Below, in pieces: positions 34,877 to 45,645 of a DNA stretch of 64,000 nucleotides. This DNA is from Ceratotherium simum simum. Taxonomy: Eukaryota; Chordata; Mammalia; Perissodactyla; Rhinocerotidae. The stretch lies in NCBI RefSeq assembly GCF_000283155.1, contig NW_004454166.1:6914440-6978439 (forward strand), in the 5' to 3' direction. The position numbers and the translations under genes are program-made. Positions within the stretch are counted from its first letter, which is position 1, and every line of letters starts with the position of its first letter. The notes beneath the pieces are model-generated. The model ran no database searches and was not told the origin of the DNA. It saw only the letters and a list, made by a program, of their open reading frames with translations.

Positions 34877-36265
34877 GTAGATTAACTGAAGTGAATTTTG
34901 AAATGTCCATGCAGCTTTAGGTTGTGAACCCTTGAGAGTGAATGAGTCAGTCTTAAGGTGACATGAGTGAGGAAGAAAGCCATGCAGATATTTGAGGAAC
35001 ATAATATATACATATATATTTTGAAAAACATCTGTGTGGGAAATTTGTGTGTAGTCTTCAAATGTGGACTCAAGGACTCAATTAACACAGGATCTTCTGC
35101 TTTACATGCAAAAATTTTAGTCACTCCTTGGGAAATGTAGCATATTTATTTCAAGTAATACATGCACTTCAACAAATTATAACTGATGAGTATAAAAATA
35201 AACATGTTCACAATCTGGTTTTGTTAGTTTTTGGAATAAGTCACAATTATAATAGTGAAAGCAATATTGAGAGTGAAAATATAGGTAAAGGTATATCACT
35301 GTATGCCACTTCTGATACTGATTCCTTTAGAAATGAGAAACTCATAATTTCATAATTTTAACGGAAAACAAACATAGGGACACTTTTCAGAAAACAAAAT
35401 TTTACATATAAACTTGCACGCTATGAACTAGGAACTTTACTAAATCATAGGCATAAATGCTAATGAAAGAAAGTTTGTTCAAAGATGACTTTGTTTCTAT
35501 TCAAGCTCAATGAGCAGGTGTTAGAATTCCTATAAGAAAAGTCATTATAGAGATAAGTAGCTTTAAACCCAATGTCATTATTTTCATCATTCATAAGTGC
35601 TGTTTGCACTTGCTTTAGCACACATTTGCTTTGTTGATTTATTTGCCTATTTTCTCCCATGTGAGGGAATAAAACTTCTACAAATGATTCCCTTCAGCCA
35701 TTTCAACACTATTATGTAACAGAATTTCAAACATAAAACAAAGGTACTGCTGTACTAGAGTGCGAGGCACCAGGAAAATTAATAGCTGTCGGTGTAAATG
35801 GGTAGCAGAACTGGCAAATCTGTTTCCTGGTTGTTAGAGGCATCTTGGTTTCTAAAGTTATTAATAATAATCAAAAAATATTTCTCTAAAAATGCAAATA
35901 TAAAGGGGAAAGAATCAAAGAATATTTCCAACATATTGGAAAACTGCTAATGATGCATGATATGTGTGGGGACGTGGGGCGGGGGCAGGCCATTGTTCTT
36001 GTTTAGTACCATCAACATCACCAAAGTTGTCTAAGTTGGTGTTAATATGCAGATATCAGACAATATACATTTTAAAGAAAAAAAACTCACGAGTTTAGGG
36101 TTAAACGTAGGGTTAATGAAGGTCATATATACTGGTAAAATATTTAACCTATTAGGAAGATAAAATTACTTAAACTAATTTTCTTCTAATAACATGACTT
36201 CACATTATATAAGAAAAAATGGACAACATAACAAAGAAAAATATTTAAAATTCCAAATTGTTATC
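34877..36265. other. Intergenic stretch, no feature recognised
   Basis: No repeat recognised. The frames at 35128-35355 (plus) and 35460-35660 (minus) show no motif. Confidence 0.4.
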
Positions 36266-36277
36266 TGTTTTTCCTTT
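36266..36277. repeat. Probable L1 target-site duplication, tail side
   Basis: TGTTTTTCCTTT recurs at 40789-40800, at the opposite end of the minus-strand L1. The match is T-rich and only 12 bp, so it is likely but not certain. Confidence 0.6.
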
Positions 36278-36719
36278 GTGTGTCTGTGTGTGTATGTTTT
36301 GATTTTTTTTTTTTGAGTTAACATTGGTTTATAATATTATATAGATTTCAGGTACACATCACTATAATTTGACCTCTGAACATTGTGTTCACGAGCAAAA
36401 ATCTACTTTCTATCCAGCACTGTACAAATGATTCCATTTAACCCTTTCCTCTTCTCCCCACTCCCCTTCCCCTCTGGTAACCACCAATCTGTTTTCTGTA
36501 TCTATGTGTTTGTTTCATCTTCCACATAGGATCAAAATCATATGGTATTTGTCTGTCTCCATCTGAGTATAACACCCTCAATGTCCATCCATGTTGTCCC
36601 AAATGGCAACATTCCATCTTTTTATGGCTGAGTAGTATTCCATTGTGTGTGTGTGTCTGTGTGTGTGTGTCTGTGTGTATCACATCTTCTTTATCCATTC
36701 TTCTGTTGATGGGCACTTA

Positions 36720-37345
36720 GGTTGTTTCCATGTCTTGGCTACTGTAAATAATGCTGCAATGAACATAGTGGAGCATAGATCTTTCAAACTTAGTGTTTTC
36801 CTATTCTTTAGATATATACCCAGAAGTAGAATAGCTAGATTATATGGTAGTTCTACTCTCAATTTTTTGAGGAATCTCCCTACTGTTTTGCATAGTGGCT
36901 GCACCAATTTATATTTCTACAAGCAGTGTACAAATGTTCCCTTTTCTCCACGTCCTTGCGGACACTTGTTATTTCTTGTCTTTTTAATGGTAGCCATTCT
37001 GACAGGTGTGAGGTGATATTTCATTGAGATTTTGATTTGCATTTCCCTAATAGTTAGTGATTCTGAATATCTTTTCATGTGCCTGTTGGCCATCTATATA
37101 TCTTCTTTGAAAAAATGTCTGTTCAGATCCCCTGCCCATTTTATGATTGGGTTGTTAGTTTTCTGTTGTTGAGTTATATTGCTTCTTTATATATTTTGGA
37201 TATTAACTCCTTATCAGATGTTTGATTTGCAAATATCTTCACCCATTTGGTAGCTTGTCTTTTCGTTTTGTTGATGATTTCCTTTGCCATGCAGAAGCTT
37301 TTTAGTTTGATGTAGTCCTATTTGTTTCTGATTTTATTTGGGCCT
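36720..37345 (-). pseudogene. L1 ORF2 C-terminal region
   Basis: The minus strand encodes VQPLCKTVGRFLKKLRVELP and MFIAALFTVAKTWKQPKCPS (36680-36907), the conserved C-terminal blocks of L1 ORF2p. Upstream, the plus strand shows the reversed 'ttggatattaactccttatc' and 'tgccatgcagaagctttt' blocks. Stops and frameshifts break it. The RT domain that should precede it is absent; the sequence changes to the endonuclease linker near 37345. Confidence 0.85.
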
Positions 37346-38490
37346 TCTCTTAATTAGTGAGTCTAGTTAAAGGTTTGTCAATTTTGTCTTCTTTTCAAAG
37401 AACCAGCTCTTAGTTTCATTGATTTTTTTCTATTGTCTTTTTAGTCTCTATTTCATTTGTTTCTGCTCTGATTTTTATTATTTCCTTCCTTCTACTGACT
37501 TTGGGCTTTGTTAGTTCTTTCTCTAGTTCTTTTAGGTGTAATGTTAGATTGTTTATTTGAGATTTTTGTTTCCTAAGGCAAGCCTATATACGACCCTCTT
37601 AGTACTGCTGTTGCTACATCCCATAGATTTTGGTATGTCATGTTTTCATTTTCATTTCTCTCCAGGTATTTTTTTATTTCTCCTTTGATTTCTTTGTTGA
37701 TCCAATAGTTGTTCAGTAGCATGTTGTTTAGTCTCCACATATTTGTGACTTTTCCAGCTTTCTTCTTGTAGTTGATTTCTAGTTTAATACCACTGTTGTC
37801 AGAAAAGATGCTTGATGTGATTTCATCCTTCTTCAATTTATTAAGACTTATTTTGTTTCCCAAAACATGGTCCATTCTTTAGAATGTTCCAGGAGCACTT
37901 GAGAAGAACATGAATTCTGCTACTTTTGGATGTAATGTTCTATATATATCTATTAAGTCCATCAGATCTAATGTTTCATTTAAGGCTGCTGTTTCCTTGT
38001 TGACTTTCTGTCTGGATGATCTATCCATTGATATAAGTGGGGTATTAAAGTCCCCTACTATTATTGTGTTGCCTCAATTTTCCATGTAGGTCTGTTAATA
38101 ATTACTTTGTATATTTATAAATATGTATATTTATATATAAATATATATAAAAGGTGCATATTTATTAAAATGTTATGTCTTCTTGATAGATTTCCCCCTT
38201 TATCATTATATAATGTCCATCTTTGTCTCTTGTTATCTTTTTTGGCTTGAAATCTATTTTGTCTGATATAAGTAGAGCTACACCTGCTTTCTTATGGTCG
38301 CCATTTGCTTGGAGTATCATGTTCCATGCCTACACTTGGAGCCTATATTTGTCTTTAGAGCTGATATGAGTCTCCTGGGAGCAGAATATTGTTGGGTCTT
38401 GTTTTTTAATCCATCCAGCCACTCTGTCTTTTAACTGGTAAATTCAATCCACTTATATTTAGAATAATTATTGATATATAAGGACTTATT
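37345..38490 (-). pseudogene. L1 ORF2 endonuclease domain and linker
   Basis: In minus-strand order: an N-terminal ISIIILNISGLNLPVKRQ-like start near 38480, then [16 protein letters not shown] (~38300-38250), TIIVGDFNTP (~38075-38040), and SDNSGIKLEINYKKK to TYQNLWDVATAVLRG (37875-37573). These are the APE-type endonuclease blocks of ORF2p in correct order. The catalytic SDH motif reads SDN (His to Asn), and there are stops, so it is dead. The linker FFEKxxK region follows near 37400. Confidence 0.87.
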
Positions 38491-38949
38491 CTGACATTTT
38501 ATCTTTTGCTTTCTGGTTGCTCTATATTTACATTGTTTCTTTTTTCTTGTGTTTCTGTCTGCCATTTCAGTGTGGTGGTTTTCTCTGATGCGTTTCTCAG
38601 TTTCTCCTTTTTTACATTTCATGTCTCTTCTCTGAATTTTTGTTTTGTGGTTACCATGAGGTTTGTATAAAATGTCTTATAGATGAAATAGTCCTTTTTC
38701 TGCTGATAGCATCTTATCTTCATTTCCCTATGCAGATTCTGTCCTTTTCCTCTTCCCCTTCTCTGTTTTTGTTGTCACAAATTGAAGTGCTATAGTTATT
38801 TTTAATGCTTCCTTTCCCTGTAACTTTTATGTTATAATTACGTGTTTACCAATCTATTCTGATATAGAGTTGCAATTTCCTAATTCTGTCTGTATATATA
38901 TCACCTTGCTCAAAGTTTTGTATGTCTTTGCCTTTTTGTTTCTGGTAGG

Positions 38950-39990
38950 AGAGCTCCTTTCAACATTTCTTATAAGGCAGGTCTAGTGGCAATGAACTCC
39001 CTCAGCTTTTGTTTGTCTTGGAAAGCCTTTATTTCTCTTTCATATTTAAAGGATAACTTTGCTAAATAGAGTATTCTTGGCTGACAGTTTTTATCTTTCA
39101 ATATTTTGAATATATCACTCTACTCTCTTCTGGTCTATAGACTTTCTGCTGAGAAATCTACTAATAGCCTAATGGGGGTTCCCTTGTAGGTTATTGGGTT
39201 TCCCCCCACCAACCCATCGCCCCCACCCCCCCGGCTGCCTTTAATATTCTTTCTTTGTCATTGACTTTTTATAGTTTTATTATCATGTGTCTTGGAGAAG
39301 GTCTTTTGCATTGCAATAACTGGGTTGTCTATTAGCTTCAGGGATTTGTATATCCAGTTCCTTCCCAAAGTTTGGGAAGTTATCAGCTATTATTTCTTTA
39401 AATAATCCCTCTGCTCCCTTCTCATTCTCCTTATGTTACCCTTTCTAATGGAGTCAGATAATTCTCAAAAAGAATTTCCACATTAAAAAAAAAAAAAACT
39501 TCATTCTTTCTCCTCTCCTACCTGTATAATTTCTAGTTTTCTATGCTCAAGCTTGCCAATTCTCTCTTCCATATGGTCTACTCTATTTCCAATGCTTTCT
39601 AATGCATTCTTCATCTCATTTATTGAATTCTTCAGCTCCAGAATTTCTGTTTGGATGTTTTTCAGAGTTTCAACCTATTTGGTAAAGTATTCCTTCTGTT
39701 CATTGATTTTATTTCTGAGCTCATTGAACTGCCTTCCTGAGTTTTCTTGTAGCTCATCGAGTTTCTTCATGACAGCTATTTTGAATTCTTTAACAGTTAG
39801 ATCACAGTCTTCTATGACTTTATGTTTGGTATCTGATCAATTGTTATTTTCTTTTTGTGATGCTGTGTTACCATGGTTTTTCGTGGTGATTGATAAGTAA
39901 TTCCTCTACCAGGGTATCTGTCATAGCAAATACTTTTCTTATTTAGTTATAACTTTGTTTATTTTGATTATAATTATTCAATTGGTTGGA
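38950..39990 (-). pseudogene. L1 ORF1 remnant
   Basis: The N-terminal half (39780-39540) encodes a coiled coil rich in L, E, K and N (MKKLDELQENSGRQFNELRN ... ILELKNSINEMKNALESIGN). The central domain is seen near 39400-39340 (ADNFPNFGKELDIQIPEANR), and C-terminal blocks lie at 39170-38960 (decayed 'FSAE..', 'PRILY', 'LSFKYE', 'FPDKQKL'). ORF1p is the RNA-binding chaperone of the L1 particle. Stops and an inserted G/C run (39202-39232) disrupt it. The ORF1 boundaries are approximate. Confidence 0.85.
39202..39232 (-). other. Putative G-quadruplex within L1 ORF1
   Basis: C-runs on the plus strand give, on the minus strand, G7-T-G5-CGAT-G3-TTGGT-G6, which fits the quadruplex pattern. It replaces the basic residues expected at this point of ORF1, so it is probably a later expansion. 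Confidence 0.65.
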
Positions 39991-40788
39991 GATAGAGGGA
40001 TTTATTTTCTTTTTCAGTAGCTGGTGCTATAGCACTAGTTTTTGGTTTCTCTCACCTGAGCTGCCTCAGGCTATATTTGAGGATCACCAATTTCTACCTT
40101 CCATTGCCTCTATTAGGGGTATTTCTGGCACTCTCATCATGGCTGCCTGTGCCTCTGGGGTCACTGAAGCTTTGCTGTTGCCAGTGTCACTGTGGTCACT
40201 GGCTTCACCTCAGGGGTACAGAGATGGCTGATGCCTCTGCTGCATCTGCCATCACCTGGGTTGAAAGTACCACTGCTGTGGGGGGGGGGAGTGAGGGAAA
40301 GGAACCAGGTATGTGGGGCACTGCCTCTGCTGTTGTCTGTTTCCTTGTGGGCACAGGTGCTGCTGCAATTGGGAGGCTAGAGTCATGTCTGCTGCCAAGC
40401 TCTGAGCTGCATCCAGGGGCTTGGGATCACAGGACTCTGCCTCCACTGTGCCTATTTCCTTGTAGCCACAGGCAGCACCACAGCTGAGAGGCCAGAGTCA
40501 CGCATGCATCTCCACTGCTGCCCACCAGGTTCTCTGGGGTTGGGGGTGGCTGGTTCAGCTGCCACATCCAAGGGGCCAGTATCCTGGGCACTGCCTCCCC
40601 TGTTCCCCCACTTTGCCTCCTCTATATACTCCAATCCACCTACTTTCATTTGTACTGATGTGTGGATCTCTCTGGCATCCTGGTGTGTTGGGCCACATAG
40701 CCTTTGTTGAGTTATGGATGTTTTATTTGCTGTAGATTGAAGGGAAGAGACAAAGGGATCACATCATGCTACCATGATGATGATGTCT
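39990..40788 (-). promoter_or_regulatory. L1 5'UTR (ancestral promoter region)
   Basis: GC-rich relative to the window and located upstream of ORF1, where mammalian L1 carries its internal promoter. Repeated CTGCCTCTGCTG-like words occur. Several overlapping open frames on the plus strand (39986-40231, 40077-40487, 40192-40380, 40504-40710) run antisense through it. They probably reflect GC-rich composition. No promoter motif can be proven by eye. Confidence 0.6.
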
Positions 40789-40800
40789 TGTTTTTCCTTT
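40789..40800. repeat. Probable L1 target-site duplication, 5'UTR side
   Basis: Copy of 36266-36277, next to the presumed L1 5' end. Confidence 0.6.
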
Positions 40801-41164
40801 ATCTGTCCCCACTTCCATGTTGCCTTTTTGAACAACATTTAACATATGTTACGAATTTAACCTTTACATCTGTATGTCAGTTTTCAGATAATGTTCGTCT
40901 TCTTTAGCTCTTTCAAGCTCTTCTAGTTCCTATAGTAATTGTTTTCAGACTTTCCACATATTAGAATTATCTGAGAAATATGAAAAAATAGAATTTCCTG
41001 AATTCAAATCAGTAAGTGTAGAAATTTGTTCATCCTTGTGTTATATAAGTTTTGGGGGTTCCCTTGCACATCCATTATCTGCAGATGTATATGAAAGAGA
41101 AGAAAATAAAAGATGGAGTCAAATGTACCATGAATACAAAGATCAAAGGGTTAAGAGGAAACAT

Positions 41165-41360
41165 CATTTATTGAAGAGCTATTGTGATGTAGGCACTAAA
41201 TTAGGGTTTTCTATGTATATTAATTTAAATTGTTTTTGAAACATAATATAAATACATTACTATTTTTTTCATTTAACAGATTATGAAAGTTCCCATAATC
41301 ATATAAAATGTTCAGTGACAGAACCAAAATTCCATGTATAGTATTGCCTACCTCTCTCAC
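41165..41360 (-). repeat. MIR SINE
   Basis: The plus strand shows 'atttattgaagagctattgt', 'gatgtaggcactaaattagg', and 'catttaacagattatgaaag', the order of reversed MIR. Confidence 0.65.
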
Positions 41361-41715
41361 CCTCAAGAATAAACAAGTATGCCAATGAAACATCACAGAA
41401 AATTCAGAGAGAGATCCATATATGTCTGAGAGAATACTTCATGACACACTAGAATTATAAATCAATGAGCAAAGTATATACTGGCCCATAAAAATAAACG
41501 TACTCAAATAATGGTTTATATTAATTCAGAGACAGATTGGTTACTAACTCACACCAGACAAAATTCCAGGTGGATCAAATTCCTCAGTCTTGAGATGTCA
41601 TTCTAAGGAAAATTTTCTTACCAACCCCAAAGTAAAGCCACCAAGATAACATAAACGATATGAAAAATAAAAGTGACAGTGCATATTTACAACATTTATA
41701 ACTGATAGATAGTAC
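41361..41715. other. Short stretch, weak L1-like texture only
   Basis: 'caccagacaaaattccaggtg' and an A-rich remainder may be old L1 ORF2 in sense orientation, but there is too little to classify. Confidence 0.35.
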
Positions 41716-41719
41716 AAAT

Positions 41720-42440
41720 ATTAGAAATGCTTCACTTATTTAACTATTCTCTCCAACCCATGGCAACCACTGAGCTTTTTACTCTCTTTATAGTTTTACC
41801 TTTTCCAGAATGTCGTATTAATGGAATCATATAATGTGTAGCCTTTTCAGATTAGCTTATTTGATTTAGCAATAGGCATTTATGAGTCATTCATGTCTTT
41901 TCATGCCTTGTTCCTATACATTGCTGAAGAGTATTCCATTTTACGGATGTACCACAGAATTTTTTTCCATTTACAAATCGAAGGATATACTGATACCTTC
42001 CAGTTTTTGGAGATTATGAATAAAATTGCTACAAACATTCAAGTACAGGTTTTTGTGTGGACACAAGTTTTCAAATAAGTTCAGTATGTATCTAGGAGCA
42101 TGATTTCTGGATCATATGGTAAGATTACATTTAGCTTGATAAAACACTGTCAAAGGTCTTCCAAAGGGGCTGTGCCATTTGCAATCCCACCAGACATGAC
42201 TGAGTATTCCTGTTGCTCCACATTCTTGTCATTAATTGACATCATAAGCGTTTTGAATTTTAGCCATTCTAATAGGTATGTCTTAGTATTTAATTGCTGT
42301 TTTATTTTATGTTTACCTGACGAATCATGTTAAGTATCTTTTCATATGCTTATTTTCCATTTACATATTTTCTTTAGTGAGGTGTTTGTTCAGATCTTTT
42401 GAATTTTAAGACTTCTTAAGATATTTTGGATACAAGCCTT
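41720..42440 (-). mobile_element. Old L1 3' part, antisense
   Basis: Reversed ORF2 C-terminus and 3'UTR: 'atggcaaccactgagctttt', 'attgctgaagagtattccat', 'atgattctggatcatatggt'-like words, 'gtgccatttgcaatcccacc', 'attttagccattctaatagg'. Frames are broken (61 and 77 codons, plus strand, incidental). Confidence 0.8.
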
Positions 42441-42599
42441 GACCTGGTATAATTTGGGCATGTAACTTGCAATTTGTAAACATCAGTTTTCATGTGTGAA
42501 AAAGAGTATGGATAATAACTTTCCTTATTTTCAGGATTACTTGAAAACTCAATTAGGTACAATATATAGAAACATGCCTATGACAATGCCTGGAACAGA

Positions 42600-42890
42600 A
42601 GACATTAAATATTAGCTAATGTTCACAGAGTGTTTATTATGTGCACTGTTCTATGCACTCGTTTTGTATTAACTTGATTAATTCTTATAACAATCCAATG
42701 AAATAAATATATTATTATCATCATTATCATTACTATTTATTACCATTATTCCTATTCTCATTGTATAAATACACAAACGGAGGAAAAGGGAGATGAAGTA
42801 GCCAGCTAAAGTTCAAACAGCTAGTAAGGAGTAGAGGCATTCTGGCTCCAGATCTAATATTTTTAACCATCAAGTTTCACATTGCTTCCC
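42600..42890 (-). repeat. MIR SINE, well preserved
   Basis: Reversed MIR almost end to end: 'tgtttattatgtgcactgtt', 'taattcttataacaatccaa', 'cagctagtaaggagtagagg' and 'ctggctccagatctaat'. The middle carries an (ATT)n expansion. Confidence 0.85.
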
Positions 42891-44157
42891 ATAAACTACA
42901 AAAATTTCAGGCTATTGTTATTTGGGGGAATTTTTCAAGATTTTAAAATCTCTCATTAGCCTTTGTCCTTCCTCTTTATCCTTATTTTCTTTGTGGTTTA
43001 TCAGAGACTTGTGGTGAATTGAGTCTAGCTGGAAGAATCTTATGGTAGTTTTTGCTTTTATGACAAACAGTAACATCCCAAGAGCAGACAAAGTGAAATC
43101 CCAAACCCTGGTACTAGGGTGTAGTTTTATAGAAGTTTTATAAGGTAAGCTCTTCTCCAATGCAGACCTTGCTACATATTGCTCTTGTTTAGAAACAATA
43201 ACACTTGATATTACCATAAAAATCTATATTCCATTAAAAAAGGCACTGGAAATGCTTCTAAGGAGATATGGACAAAGAATTTGCCCTCAGTGGTCTCATT
43301 CTATGATTTATATCTTCTCCCTTAGTCTTCCGGCATTAGGAGCCAGCAAGATTCATGTCTCCTCTGTGATCTGAAGCAAGTCACTCCCTGGAGAGAGATT
43401 TAAGATGCCTTCAGTCACACTGTGCTCTCACTCACCCATACGCTGAAGAGAAAAGATTTCCTCTTAAGCTGTTACTTAATGTTTTTTTTTAATTATGTGT
43501 GATGGTTTTTAAAAAGTAGAGAAAACTGTGTAGCATCTTCTAATTTAAAACATCTTGCAAAATATACAGGGAAAAGAAAGCAGTCAAAACCTCTCTCCTA
43601 GACCCCAGAAGCTCTGAAACTTACCAGGACTGTTTCCTTTATTAATAAAAATACTACTCTCTGGGAACCCGCCTTAGGATCTCATTTTGCTTTTGGTATT
43701 AAAATACATTAAAGAGGAAGGGACTAGTAATAAAAAAAAAAAAGTAATTTCATCAGAAAATTGTCATTACCTAAAGGAAGAGCAGCCACTCTCATCTCCA
43801 TCCCCATTTAATATATGAAGAGGATAAAGCACTGCCTTATACCTCAAGCTCAAGAGCTTCTGGGAATAGCATAAAGGTTTCAGAAGTCTAGATATTGATA
43901 CTACAAACCTTAAGTTCCCAGGCAAAAGAACTTCAGCCTCAACTATACACCCATGTTATTAGCAGAGTTACGACTACTGCCAGGAGACTGATAAAGTAAA
44001 ATCTGAGGCAATAAATATGAGTTTATATCCCAAGTCCCCTCTTCTAGCAAATCCATCTGAGACAGGAATTATAAACTATGCTTGCCGCTACGGGGATATG
44101 AAGAATTCAAAATGTGCTACTGATATGTAGCTTAGAGTTCAGCGATTGGTTTTCAGC
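42891..44157. other. Intergenic stretch, no gene recognised
   Basis: Includes a 99-codon minus-strand frame (42918-43217) with no motif. No clear repeat. Confidence 0.4.
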
Positions 44158-44167
44158 AATCATTCTT
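44158..44167. repeat. Shared target duplication, first copy
   Basis: AATCATTCTT. It recurs as AATCATCCTT at 44422-44431 and as AATCATTCTT at 44979-44988. The outer pair brackets ERE plus L1; the first two bracket the ERE alone. Confidence 0.75.
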
Positions 44168-44421
44168 TGTGTGTGTGTATGTGTGTGAGGAAGATTGGCC
44201 CTGAGCTAACACCTGTTGCCAATCCTCCCCTCTTTGCTGAGGAAGATTGGCCCTGGGCTAACATCCATGCCCATCTTCCTCTACTTTATACGTGGGACGT
44301 CTGCCATAGCATGGCTTGATAAGTGGTGCGTAGGTCCACACCCGGGATCTGAACCTGCAAACCCTGGGCTGCCAAAGCAGAGCATGCAAACTTAAACACT
44401 ACGCCACTTGGCCGGCCCCGT
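44168..44421 (-). mobile_element. ERE SINE (equine tRNA-derived)
   Basis: Reversed ERE: 'gaggaagattggccctgagc' (the duplicated tail module, twice), 'tttatacgtgggacgtctgc', the B-box region as 'gggatctgaacc', and the 5' head as 'ggccggcccc' at 44411-44420. The tail on the element's 3' side is (CA)n (GT run at 44168-44187 on the plus strand), not poly(A). ERE families are specific to odd-toed ungulates. Confidence 0.92.
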
Positions 44422-44431
44422 AATCATCCTT

Positions 44432-44978
44432 TTTTTACCCCAACTTTTTTGAGATATAATTGACATACAACATTGTGTAAGTTTGAGATGTACAACATGA
44501 TTTGATACACACATATATTGTGAAATGATTACCATGATAAGTTTAGTTAACACACCCATCATTTCACATAATTACATTTTTTTGTGAGAACATTTAAGAT
44601 CTACTCTCTTAGCAACTTTCAAGTATATAATATAGTTTTGTTAACTGTAGTCACAATGCTGTTTATTAGATCTCTAGGACCTTTTTGTCCTCAAACGGAG
44701 GTTTGTTCACTAACCAACATCTCCCCATCTTTCCCACCTTCTAGCCCCTGGCAACCACCATTCTACTCTATTTCTGAGTTCAGCTTTTTTAGATTCTACA
44801 TATAAGTGAGATCGTACAGTATTTGTCTTTCTTTTCTGACATTTCACTTAGCATAATACCCTCAAGGTCCATCCATGTTGTCACAAATGACAGGATTTCC
44901 TTCTTTTTTATGGGTGAATAATGTTCCATTGTATATACATGCCACATTTTCTTTATCCATTCATCCATCTATGGACAC
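44432..44978 (-). mobile_element. L1 (MA/MB-like) 3'UTR and ORF2 end, antisense
   Basis: 'tttgagatataattgacata', 'taactgtagtcacaatgctg', 'tagcccctggcaaccaccat', 'ggtccatccatgttgtcaca' and 'ttctttatccattcatccat' are the reversed 3' end of an L1. Its target duplications are 44422-44431 (and the copy before the ERE) and 44979-44988, so the ERE arrived later at this edge. Confidence 0.88.
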
Positions 44979-44988
44979 AATCATTCTT

Positions 44989-45489
44989 GATAATGAGTCA
45001 TTTGAGTGGCATAATTTATTTCCTAGACAAATTAAGAAGGCTTAATTCTCCCAGGACTTAAAAGCTCATAATAAAGTATAGACATCATAAAATGAGTGTT
45101 ATTGTAACATTCAAATTATGGCTTAAACTGGAATTCATTAAAAAAAATATCTGCTCGTCTTTCAGATGTACTTCAAAAGTTATAGCTGATTACCCTTCAG
45201 TGAATGTTACAGACTATAAATTATAACCCACTGCAGTGCATAGGAGCAATGCTGTGCATAGATCAAGGGATTAGTTGGTCCAATACCACTGCCAAAAATT
45301 AATAGTTTAAGGAAATTGGCTTCAGCTCCAAGACTTAGGCCAAACAGATGCCTGGCACTGCTTGATTCCCAACCTCTTATCTACATTCTTCTTCTCCCTA
45401 AACTTGGTTCTAAAGCTGTCGTCTCTTGCAGATTCAGGCCTGGTGCAGTGCACAAGGCTAGCTTCTCACATGTAGTTGTCATTGAATTA
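44989..45489. other. Intergenic stretch, no feature recognised
   Basis: The 70-codon plus-strand frame from 45316 shows no motif. Confidence 0.4.
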
Positions 45490-45645
45490 GGATTGTTAGA
45501 TTTTGCAAAAAAAATACAAGACAGTTAAATTTAAATCAGATAAACAATGGATTTTTAAGTATGAATATATCCCAAATATTGTAATTATTCAACATTTATC
45601 AGAAATTAAAATTCAACTGAGTGTCCTGTATTTTATCTTACTGCT
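45490..45645. mobile_element. Palindromic element, probably non-autonomous DNA transposon
   Basis: The left arm (about 45501-45550: 'aatacaagac', 'cagataaaca') is the imperfect reverse complement of the right arm (about 45590-45640: 'catttatcagaaatt', 'gtcctgtattttatct'). This is a well-known mammalian inverted-repeat element, but I cannot name the subfamily with certainty. Confidence 0.6.

Larger units (their letters stand above)
36278..40788 (-). mobile_element. Near-complete L1, minus strand, with internal ORF2 deletion
   Basis: Read on the minus strand, the order is: GC-rich 5'UTR (40788 to ~39990), ORF1 (~39990-38950), ORF2 endonuclease and linker (~38490-37345), ORF2 C-terminus (~37345-36720), 3'UTR, and poly(A) (T run at 36303-36314). 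A (CA)n tail extension follows. Total is about 4.5 kb against 6-7 kb for a complete L1. The missing part is the reverse-transcriptase segment of ORF2, roughly 2 kb. Possible 12-bp duplications flank both ends, so it inserted at full length and lost the RT later, or in its source. Confidence 0.8.

Noticed and set aside
35967..35990. G-rich run considered as quadruplex
   Set aside because: Only three runs of three or more G; it does not meet the four-run pattern.
37573..37875. 100-codon minus-strand frame that could look like a new gene
   Set aside because: It is the C-terminal part of the L1 ORF2 endonuclease, with the catalytic His changed to Asn.
40077..40487. 136-codon plus-strand frame, the longest in the window
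   Set aside because: It lies antisense in the GC-rich L1 5'UTR with several overlapping frames; base composition explains it.
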